NCBI RefSeq assembly: GCF_032854445.1 | Contig: NC_088296.1 | Coordinates: 5,357,246 to 5,421,245 of the forward strand | Source of the DNA: Liolophura sinensis | Taxonomy: Eukaryota > Mollusca > Polyplacophora > Chitonida > Chitonidae | Length of the DNA: 64,000 nucleotides | Direction of reading: 5' to 3' | Shown here: piece after piece, positions 39,001 to 51,000 of the stretch | Numbering within the stretch: the first letter of the stretch is position 1 | Layout of the letters: each line of letters opens with the position of its first letter | Notes under the pieces: generated by a model | Database searches by the model: none | Seen by the model: the letters and a program-made list of their open reading frames with translations, nothing else | What the model was told of the DNA's origin: nothing | Translations under genes and position numbers: made by a program

Positions 39001-42000
39001 AGTGACCTCTCAGCCTCTAAGCAATGTGGTCGTTGTGAGGTGCAGCTCATGCTGACTTCCTCTGCGGCTGTATGTGGGAAGGTCTGCCAGCAACTTGCAG
39101 ATGGTCGTGGGTTTCCCGAGAGTTCTGTCCAGTTTCCTCCCACCGTAATGCTGGCTGCTGACGTATAAGAGAAATGTTCCAATCTTGAAACAGTTATAAA
39201 ATAAACCAAATAAATAAATAAATCAATTCCTTCTGTTTCAGTCCTCAGCCCGGCGCCTGTTTGCCCCGTCGGCGTTTCCGCAGTGCGCGTGACAATGCCA
39301 AAGCGGTGGTCATCCAGAAGTGTGTGCGTGCCTGGCGTCTGAGGAAGCAATACAAGCGCGTGGTGCACGGGATCGTCCTGCTGCAGAGTCATTTCCGCAG
39401 GCGCTGCGCCAAGAAGGAACTCAAGCAGCTTAAGGTAAGATATTTATTTATTTATTTATATATTTATTTATATATTTATTTATTTATTCGTTTATTTTTT
39501 TTATTTATTTAAAGCTCAGCGGGCCCATAGGTTTTAATTACGAAGTCGAAATCATTGAACAAGATAACAAAAATTTAAGAAAAAACAAAAAAAGAGATGT
39601 GATGTCAGGATTGATATCTCAAAAGGTACTGCATTTATTGATCTCGGGGTTTGCACACATGTAGAGCACAATAATACCAGGGGGATACTCCATTGTTTAT
39701 GTGGTGTTTGCATACGGAATACTGCCAATGTCCCAAATTCTTGACTTAGTGTATTGTGTATTAGAATCAAAGCTGAACACAATGTTAGGGGTGGTATCTC
39801 AAAAAGTATTGTATGTATTGACCTGAAGTTTTAAATGCATATAAAGCAGAATGACACAAGGAGGATGTTCCAGCGCTGATGCTCTGTGAGCGTATTAATT
39901 ACCGTAAATTACCAAATTCACATTTTCAGTACTTGATGTATTAAGCTGTAGGTTTGCATTCATGTGATTCCTACAGGTGAGCTCTTTGGTAGCCTTGCTA
40001 AGAAATCTATGTTTATTTTACTCTTTTGATCTGTTGATTGCTCAGTCAATCTGTCCAGCGTTTGATATCAGTTACTGAGGAGCTTGAGTGCATAGATTTT
40101 TGCCATTTGCCGAGAGGTTTATTTATTTATTTGATTGATTGGTGTGTCATGTCATACTCAAGAATATTTTACATATACGCCAGTATTATGGTGGGAGGGA
40201 AGGTAGGGGTTTTGTTGCTAAATTGACAGGGCGATATGAGAAGTATTTTTTTTGCTGTGATTATGATTTTGAAATGATTTATTTATTGATTTACTTATTT
40301 CCTTCTTTGATGTTTTACATGATACTCAAGAATATTTCACGCATACGATGGCAGCCAGCATTATGGTTGTAGAAAACTGGGCAGAGCCCGGCTGAAACCC
40401 ACAACCATCCGCAGGTTGCTGCAGACCTTCCCAAGTTCGGGCGGAGAGGAAGCCAGCATGAGGTGGACTTGAACTCGCAGCGACTGTTTTGGTGGATATG
40501 TTTTTTTTAGGGCCTTCTGTTGTTTATTTTCAGATTGAGGCTAAGTCTGTGGAGCACATCAAAGTGGTTAACAAAGGCCTGGAGAATAAGATCATTGAGT
40601 TACAACAACGACTGGATAGCAAAGTGAGTTAGATCATACCTGGCTTTACTACTGCAGTGACGATGTTGTAGAGCTTTTGTTACAAAACTTCATGAGGTAT
40701 TATTCTGGGAAGGTTTTCATAAAAAATGATATCTATAGGTTTATGAGGATATTATGTAAACATGATGTACAAAGATTCATGAAGATGGCCTTTGAATTAC
40801 CCAGATACTGGGTCTGATCATGTCCAGGGCCTTAGATTCAGTGGTCAGCATTAACGGGATAGGCCAATTAGTGGTTGGCTTGATTTCACTTATCGTTTGG
40901 TGGGATGTGGTGTCTGGTGTCTTCAGCCCGATGTTCCATTGAGGCAGCACTGTGAATGTCTTGACGTGGGGACTGTTTAAAGTTATGATGAATTAGCACA
41001 GGAGAAATAAGGAGACATAGTTAGGTTGTGCAAGGATGAACACTCATAAAGTCACTGGCCAGTTGTTCCGATGCCCATGCTGGTAGAGAGTGATCCATAC
41101 TGTCTAAGTTTTAAGACTTTGAGTTTGAATCCAGCTCTGTATGGTTCGTTTGAGCTTGCACCAAGAGATTTTTCTGGAACCAAATGCAGATCAGAGATAT
41201 GTTTTTTTATGCTGCCAAATGTGCAATAATTTGGCAAGGATACTTGTAGTTTTTGTTTTCAATTCCAGATATTTTGTAGACCTTCAGATCACATGCCTGT
41301 TTTAATCAAGATTACCTGGCCCTGGGATCACGAAAGTGGTTTTAGACTTGTCAGAATTTTAGATCAGTTTAAAATCATTGTTTCTTATACTACAAGGTCA
41401 AAATTTTGCTTGAAAACGTAAATTCTGGGTAAGTTATTGTGCAGCACATTTCATTTAAAGTAACGGAAAAGAACATACCAAATTTAATGATTGATATTTT
41501 TACCTAAGTCCAGGATTGCTTTGTGATCCTGGGGTCTGGTAATCTGGTTTCCTACTGGTATCATGTGTGACATCATGTGTGACATCATGTGTGACACTAT
41601 GTGTGATATAATGTGTTACATCATGTGTGACACTATGTGTGACATCATGTGTGACACTATGTGTGGCATTATGTGTGACATCATGTGTGACATTGTGTGT
41701 GATATGTGTGATGTGTGACATTGTGTGTGACACTATGTGTGACATGATGTGTGACATTGTGTGTCATGTGTGACACCATGTGTGACATGTGTTTGTCTTT
41801 CTCATGACAGGCCAAAGCTGAGAATGAGGTTAAGGAGAAAGTGGACCAGGTGAACCAGCTGAAGAACGAGATGGAGAAGATGAGGGCCGAGAAGACTAAA
41901 GTCTCCACCAATCAGATCGCAGAGCTTGAGGCTGAAATCGAGAGGCTTCGAGAAGAGCTGGCAAAGGAGAAGAGCGAGAAACAAGATCTGATGACAGAGA

Positions 42001-45000
42001 AAGATCAACTCATACAACAACACTCTAAGGTGTGTACAAGACTGAATGAATGAATGAATGAAGGATTATGGCTTGATGCCACATCGGCAATGTTTCAGCC
42101 ATATCGTGGCGAGTGTGTACAAGACATGGTTATCATTTCGGCACACACGTTAGCTTAAGTCAACTCAACCGGACTGACCGGCCCGGATAGCACAGTTGGT
42201 AGAGCATCCGTCTCGGGACCGGTAGATCCAGGATCAATCCTTGATCGTGTCACACCTAAGACTTTAAAAGAGGAAGTTGTAACTTCCTCACTTGGCGTTC
42301 AGCATGAAGGGGATAGTGCAACGACTGGTTGACCCGTATCAGTATAATGGCTCGGGCGGGGCGGCTTACTTGCCTTCAGTAAGTTGTCTCAGTGAAGCAG
42401 CACTAAATAAAAGAGGGGTGGAAATCCGTCCTGCAACAAGGAGGCACATTACACGTACATGCACCCTAAGGATTCCTTCATCGTGATATGACTGAAAAAT
42501 TGTTGAGTACGACGTTAAACCCCAAGCACTCACTCACTCACTCACTCACTCAACCGGACTGGTCTGTCAGATCTTCAGCACTTGTGTGAGCGAAATAACA
42601 ATACAACCCAGCTGTAGTTGTACTCCAGTGTTTACATGCCTGCTGGTCAACCTTAAATTCCTATGGCCATCAGAACAAACTCCATATGACCAGTTGAGTG
42701 CAGTTGAGTGCAGTTGAGGTGTGGCTTAAGCCCCCGTATATACTTTATCGTCAAAATGCTGTTCAACATTAAAGCAGTGTAAAAATTTTGTAGAAATTTG
42801 CGAGAGTGAGAGGCTTTTGAGAGCTGGGGATTTGAGGTCAAAACTGTTCACGTCATGTGTCAGGCGAAGAAATCCAACTGAAGTGAGAGGCTTTTCGGCC
42901 ATCTGTTTATACCTCTACTCGCATGATGTCTGTGAAAGATACTGTATTTCTGTTTTTCTATGCCCCCTGCCTCCTTCTAATCCAAAAGCAAAGGATTGAT
43001 GTCATGAAAAAAAGGTACACTTGTACACTTTGAAAAAGCATAGCTGACAAACAACCATTAGTATCGTTTATCTGTTATATGGAAAATAGGTTTATCTTTA
43101 ATTCTACCCCGCTGTTATTTGCGGATGGTGTGCAGATATACCTTTTAAATAGAGATGACCTTTCAAACAATATCAAGTGTGGCACACAACACACCGGCCA
43201 GTACGTTTACCTCTTCGGGTGATGTCATTTTATACTCTTTATATCTACAAATGAAAGAATTTGAGTTTGTTTACTTGTTAGATTTGCTTTTGTGATTTAT
43301 GTTAAGGTGAATTATCGGAGTTTCCTTCAGTGATAAAAGTGAATATCGCAGAGTTTATAGATATGGCTTTTGTTTTTTTCATTTTTTTATATTTTGCACC
43401 CAGATGTTATGACTAGGAAAAAGAAACATTTGTTTCATGACATTCCCATCTGAGCTCAGTGGTATAACATCATGATGCATGTGCAGTAAACTCTTACATT
43501 TCTACATCGTGCAGCAGGAAGACACGATGTCATACATACGGAACTTTGACATATCTAGGTTAACTGCCTTGGCCCAAGCTTGCCGTTGATTGGTCTTAAA
43601 CAGGAAGTAAAAACAGGAAGGCACCATTAAATATGCAGTTTTTGCCGCATTTTCTTAACACCTTCGTCTTGGTGTTTGTTGCGTATGCCGATACAGCTGA
43701 AGCTCGTTTCATACCTCGTCGAATCTGTCGAATCAGGTTACACAACAAACACCGCTATGGCTGTGTTTGATGCTTACACAAACCATCGAAGAATATTGCC
43801 TGAGCAGAACATGCCTTTACCACCAGTAAATGTTCTGGTTATACCAGTATTTTTGTCTGCCTGAATACATGTAATAATTTAAGCATTGTCTGTTTTATGC
43901 ATTTTCAAAGTGTGATAGTTTATGTATTTCTTTGATTGGTGTTTTATGCAATACACGGCAACATTTCACTTATACGAGAGTGGCCAGCATTATGGTGGAA
44001 GAAAACACGGTTCTGGAAATTACTAATGATCTTGATTGTATGCATGCTTATATCAACACCAACTTTCACAACTTGCCCTAAATCTCTTTCAACAAATTCG
44101 ACCACTAACGTATAACTTTAGATGAAACTTGAAAACATAAGCTGTATGATTTTGAAGACTCAAATGTATTGTTCAGGTAAGGGCAAATATTAACTTTATA
44201 CTAAATAACCTGTCATTTCTCTAATATGGTGAAACATTTACGAGAATATAAGGTACATGTACGCAGGTATGATGTCCGTGCTGTATAACGATTGTGTATG
44301 TACATTTTACAGGTGATCACTACCCTCCAAGACGAAAAGCTACAGCTGAAGGAGGAAGTGGAGCTGGCCAATCAGAAGATCCAGGAGCAGGAGCAAAATA
44401 CCGCAGGTCAGTCGAGATTTATATCTGGGGTTACATGCGCTCCAAAAGGGTAGAGGATATTTTGAAGGAGAGAAGAAGGTTTCACAGAGGCAGTTTTGTC
44501 TTTACTTAAAGTTGATAATGTTAAATGCTTATTTAACATATGGTTTCAGTTGGAAGTTAGCTTTTAACTGTCTGATAAAGTGGTTACAAGTCATAACAGC
44601 TGGTTCGAGTTGCTCTTGGTGATTGCAGTCATTTGTTCACAAACATCATCATGCAGAAGCTGAGTGAAATCTCCAGTCATTCACAATCAGATCATGGGGT
44701 CAGACACAAATAAGTTGTGAAGACACTCATTTACATTGTTCACAAAGATCATGCAGAAGCTGAGTCATGGTTTCAGTCTTTTGATGCCTGATTCTTTGTT
44801 CACAGATCCTGACAATTTTTCCATTGTTCACAACAATCGTTCTCATTGTTCACCGAGGCCATCCAGCAAAAGCTGAGATCATGGTTTGAATCTTGACTAT
44901 CTGATCCTTTGTTCATAAATCCTGACAACTTATCCATTGTTCACAACAATCATTCCAATTGTTCACAGAGATCATCAAGCAGAAGCTGAAAGATGCGAAC

Positions 45001-48000
45001 AAGCTGATCGTGAAGGAGTTTGAATCTGAGCGTGCTCACCACCAGAAGCTTGTTAAGGAACATGCACGACTCCAGCAGCGTCTGGAGAACCTGCAGGGGG
45101 AGATGAAGGTACTGACCTCGCCCCAGGGGCCTGGCCACTCACGCACCCCGTCTAACATCAGCATGGAATCCTACACTAGCTCCGTCCTCGACACGGCTGA
45201 CAAGTCACCGTCAGAGGAGGAGGAGACTGACAGAGCGGTAGGTTACCATGGCAGCAGGGTTAATATGTCCACAGAATTGTGCATCATTTGCAACAGTACT
45301 AGAGGCTGATTAACTGAAGACCAAATGTAAAAGCTCACCACAATACTTTAGTTTTCCGTAGAGGAAGTTGAAATTTTCTCGTATTGTAGTCTCAGTACAG
45401 ATGATCATTCACAAGGAGAACAGATCAAAAATCATTTCCAAAATTGCAGAATTTTGTCTTTCTAAATGTCACACCTTAATATAAAAGCATGTGAAGGTTA
45501 TGGATATATTCAGATGCATTTATAATACACCTGTATCAGCCTGTAATTACACCTTCTTGTACTCACATGTATGTCATGTGATGTATTGTCCCACCACTAT
45601 GTGTCTTCTAGTGTTCAACATCAACATTTTCAATTCTTATTGTTTGGTTTCTTGTCTCGGGTGACATACTTTGGGCTTGTCATATGTAGCACATTTTGTG
45701 TCGATGTCAGACACATCATTACTAACTTCTCATTTTGATTTGAGAATATTTTACCTACTGTCACGGGAACCGCTTGACCGTTGTGGGTTTACATTTTACA
45801 AGGAATAACAATCTGGAAACTGTAGTTGTCTATTCCAGACTGAGGGTTGGGGGGCGGGGAGGGGGGAAACCCGATACCAGCCACGTTATCTTGTTACAAT
45901 ACTCAGACAGGAGAATATCCATTCAGTGGGATGATCTTTGAACTTTTTTTGCCCTGGATTTTCTAAGATAGAAAAAAAATTCAGAATTTTGCCTTGCAAA
46001 GAATAAAACAACATAATTTATGTTAAATATTTTTACTTACAATCTTCAAACTTTTCAAGGATATTTCGTCTCCCAGTTCGTACAAATTAAAGTACGTGCC
46101 ATGTGTGGCCCACACCTTATATATACATGTGTTCATCGTCCAAACTTATACACCTGCTCATCGTCCAAACTTTTACACCTGTTCATCGTCCAAACTTTTA
46201 CTCCTGTTTATCGTTCAGAATTATGCTGAAGTTTACGGTTGGTTTTGGGTGCATGTAGCATGCCAGGTTATTTGCATATTCTCTGTGTTTGTCCTCAGGA
46301 CCAGGGTTACTTCACATCAAAGAAAGCTAAACGACCCGACAGCCTGATTGACAAAGTGGTTAACGAGGTGACAGGTGCAAAACCAGAGGTAACCTCTTGT
46401 TATTTGATCTTGTGGAAGTCATAATTGCTGTTTAGTTAGCTACAAATAAGATTCAGTTGTTTTGTAAGTAGAATGATTGATTGATTGATCGATTGATTAT
46501 GACTATGACTAAAAGGCACATCCCTTTGTATATGTAAGTCGAAGGCCCTGTGCAAAACCATCGTACACGCCCATTGTCCTGTGACCAATGAGGCTACAAT
46601 CCTGAGTCCAGCTCTCTCATCAGGTGTGGGGCAAACTATGACAGAGGGTGGAGATTTACTGTGGGCTATGAGGTTTCCTCTAACTGTTACAGTGATAACC
46701 ATTGTACACACCCTTTGTCCGGTGATCAGTGGGGTTACAACCTGAGCCGAGCTCTCTCATCAGCTACAGGATGAACCATGACAGAAGGTGAAAGTTTGCT
46801 TTGGGCAATGAGGTTTCCTCCAACTGTTGCTCTGATAACCATTGTATGTGTGAAAAACTCTATAGCATGGCGTTAAACAGTAAACAAATAAATTGTGCAG
46901 TTATTGTCGGTCTGATTTGTTCATGTTGTGTATTTGTTGTGTATTTGTTGTGTGTTCACTCATTGAACCTATTGACCAGTTTCACATGAGGGTCTACTAA
47001 TATTTGGTGAAAGATATTTATGGCCATGTATCCATTTACTAATGTCTCTGCTTATGACTTTCAAATTGTATCTTTGTTCATCTTTGTCGTGCAAAATGGT
47101 TTCTGTTTTGTGAAAATCCTACATGTACATGATGCAAAGTGTTACTATCTAAACATCTATCTATGCAAGCATTTCTTTCCTAATCTGTGGTGGGTGGGTG
47201 GGGGGGCTCTGTGACCGAGAGGGTTAGCACCCCAGGAATGACCCAAGAACCACTCACCAATGCAGTCTCTGTGAGTTCAAGTCCAACTCATGCTGGCTTC
47301 CCCTCCAGACGTACGTGGCAAAGTCTGCCAGCAATCTGCAGATGGTCGTGGGTTCTCCCCCAAGCACTGCCTGGTTTTCTCCCATCTTAATGCTGGCTGC
47401 CGTTGTATAAGTGAAATATTCTTGAATACAGCGTAAAACACCAATCAAATATATAGATAAATAATCTATAGTGTTGATCAGTGTTTCAAATATGTGATGT
47501 TTCCGCACTCTTTGCCTTTTTGATTCTCTGGATTTATTTTTGTAAGTTAATTTTTGCAAATTGAAGATTCATCTTTGAAAGAAATTGTTGACACATGTTG
47601 TTGTTGACACATGTTGTTGTTGTTGCACAGGAAGGAGCAGATGTCTCACTGATTCTGAAGCTACAGGAGCGTGTGCGATCTCTGGAGAAAGAGAAGGCGA
47701 AACTGTACGACGAGTTAGACAAGAGGGAGGATGCTAGTCCATCAGGCAAGAAACCACAGTTACAGGAGTCTGCGCTCAATGCTCTCACGGTAAGGTCTCC
47801 AAAATAACCATTGAGAAAAGGAAATAAGAAAAGTCTTTTGGTTTCATTCAGTTTGTTGAAATCTTAGGTCTAGGTACAATGCATATGAGTCACAGCAGTG
47901 AATATATCAGACATGTTCCTTTTGTACAATAATACACTCACCGCTGCGCTGAAAAGTAATGCGTTGGACCTTCTGCAGGTTTCCAGTTTTGTTCCAACAT

Positions 48001-51000
48001 TCTACAACATCATGACATTCGCATCATTGCATCACAGGTCATGTATTACAACAGTACATTCTTTTGGACATTGCTGTGCACCCTTATTACATTGCAAAGA
48101 CCACAGGTGGGGGTCTTCCATGCATAAAAAAGGGGCCTCTGTGGCCGATGGGGTTTGCTGTGAGTTCAAGTCCAGCTCATGTTTCTTTCCGGGCACTGCC
48201 CAGTTTCCTTCCACTATAATGCTGACCGCCGTCATATAAGTGAAATATTCTGGAATACAGCGTAAAAGATCTATGAAGTAAATAAATAAATCCATGCGTA
48301 AAACTGGCCAACATCAAATATTAAGTAAAAAATTTGGCATTTAATAAAAATACAATTAAATAAATAAATAAATGGCAGTGTTGAATTGCTTGGAGCTTAA
48401 TTATGATCTACCTTAGAGAGGGAAAATGATATTTTTTTCCTTCCTGTTTTTGCTGCAGATGCAAGAGTTACAGAATGAGAATGACAAGTTGAAGAGAGAG
48501 GTGAAGTCACTGATGGCGTCCATTGCTGGCAGTACAGACTTTGACACCAGTACAGAAGTGTCTCCAGCCGGCAAAGAGTTCATGGGTGAGTCCAACAGAG
48601 TTTTGTCTGGTACAATTTTGTGTGTTTCTATGTTGATCTGCTGAGTCAAAAAATGAAACAGTTCCTGATATAATTTAATGGTAAGAGTTGCAATTCTTTG
48701 TTGATGATCGTATTCCAGAAAAAAAAAATAATGAAACTGTCTGAATGAATACATGTAAAAATAAAAATCATAGAAATTGTGCAAATGCTAATTGTATTGT
48801 GGTGACAATTGGATCTTTGTAATGCATGTCAGTAACTGCTTAAGCTTGAAAGTGTAGCAGACATACATGTGATAGTGTTTCCATGTGTAGCATAGCAGTA
48901 TACTGTGATCTGGTGTAGCGTAGCTTAATGTGCTCTAAATGTAGCAACCATATATGTTATAGTGTTTCCATGTGTAGCATAGCAGTATACTGTGATCTGG
49001 TGTAGCGTAGCTTAATGTGCTCTAAATGTAGCAAACATACATGTTAGAGTGTTTCCATGTGTAGCATTGCATAATACTGTAATCTTGTGTAGCATAGCTT
49101 AATATGCTATAAATGTAGCAAACATACATGTAATAGTGTTTCCATGTGTAGCATTGCATAATACTGTAATCTTGTGTAGCATAGCTTAATATGCTATAAA
49201 TGTAGCAAATATACATGTAATAGTGTCTCCATGTGTAGCGTAACAGTATTCTGTGATCTGGTGTAGCGTGGCATAATATTCTGTAAGTGTAGTGTACTCT
49301 GGTAGAATACTGGTGTTTTTTGCGTCATTGGTTTAAAATATCCATTGCGTTCATTGCTCTTGTTACATGTAAACTATTTGATGATGTGCTTTTTTCTTAG
49401 TGTTGGTTTTTTTATTTGAGTTGTTTAAGTCTTTTGCCAAAATTAAACATTTTATACTGTATTAAAAGATACAAGAAACAGTTTTATTTCTTAATCCGCA
49501 GTTTAGCATGCTATAACATATAACAGTTGTACAAAAAAATGCACAGTTTTCTTTTTGATGCAAAACTGCATACAAGAAATAAAAAAATGAATCGTTTTAT
49601 GTGTCTTTTAAAGTAACTCAACAACTTCATCCCCTCCCCCACTAACAAAACCCTGGAGTCATTAACTCCATCTCCAACCCAGCCACTCTTTGCCCCTTTG
49701 TATTCATATAAATATTACCTCCTATCTCTATCCCTTAATAGCTCGGTCCCCATCCCCATCCCTCAATATATCAATACCCACCCCTTAATATATTAATCTC
49801 CATCCTCTATATCAACCCATCCCTGAAAATATCAATCCCCGTCCTGAATATATCAACCCAATCCTTGAATATATCAACCCCACCCCTCAATATATCAATC
49901 CCCATCCCTCAATATACCAATCCCATCCCTCAATATATAAATTTCATCCCTCACTGTGTTAATCCCCATCCCTCACTATGCCAATCCCCATCCCTCAATA
50001 TATCAATCCCTACCTCTCAATATATCAATCCCTATCCCTCAATATCTCAAACCCAGTCCCTCAGATGTTTTAAGACAGAATATATATCATCCAAATTTCC
50101 TTTTGTCTGACTACTGTGAAAGTTTTAGGAATCTGAATACCAGTAAATTGCTGTCATTAAAAACTCATTACAACTGAAACAAAATAGAAATCTGTCTTTT
50201 CCTCACAGTTTCAGTTTTCCGCCAATTTTATAGCAACGCCCACCACTTTCCACCCTTCTCCTCTCTCTTTATAGACTGTTTTACAGCATGTGTCACCATA
50301 TTAGAGAAATAATATCCTTTATAAAATTTTAGCAATCCCCCTTATCCCCCCCCCCTCACCCAACACCTTCTCCTTTCTCTTTATAGTCTATTTTACAAGG
50401 ACAAAAGAGAAAGCATGAAGTATTGCATATTGCTATCCTAGGACCAACTTTGGCAAAACAGTGGTACGGTAACAAAAAACCTTCCTTCTGTTAACATGAC
50501 CGTACAGAGTGTTAAAGAAACATCTGTATTTTGGAATGCTCTGATAGGTAAGCATGAAGATACACAGTAAGCAAACTGCAAGGAAAAAATCACTTGTAAA
50601 TTGGAAGTTCTTCCCCAAAACAGTTTCTGTGGAATTTTAATGCAGCTTACACTGTTCACAATGTCCAAATTATAAATCCTTGCTCCACAAGTCAGTGCCA
50701 CACTCTGCCTTCCCTTTTTCCCCTCCCCCCTCCCCCCTCTCCAAACTACTACTCCCTCCTCTCCAAACCACTACTCCCTCCATAAAGGCCTTTTTCTCTG
50801 CTCCTACTTTGACCCTGTGTACTGTGTGTGGTGGCTGGCGTGTTGCTATGGTGTGTCTTTCGCTGTCTTGTTTTATCTCTAACACAGTAGCACCAGCCCT
50901 AACTAATGTGTGTCTGCATGTTCTATTGGTTGTGCTGTTGCTCTGGGCGTGGCTTCAATGTGATTGACGTCTCTTACAGGAAGGGGCCCTGCTAAGAAAC

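Noticed and set aside
42180-42245. tRNA-like sequence at the head of SINE family B
   Set aside because: It has box A and box B but no pairing acceptor stem, and it is joined to a SINE body with a target duplication.
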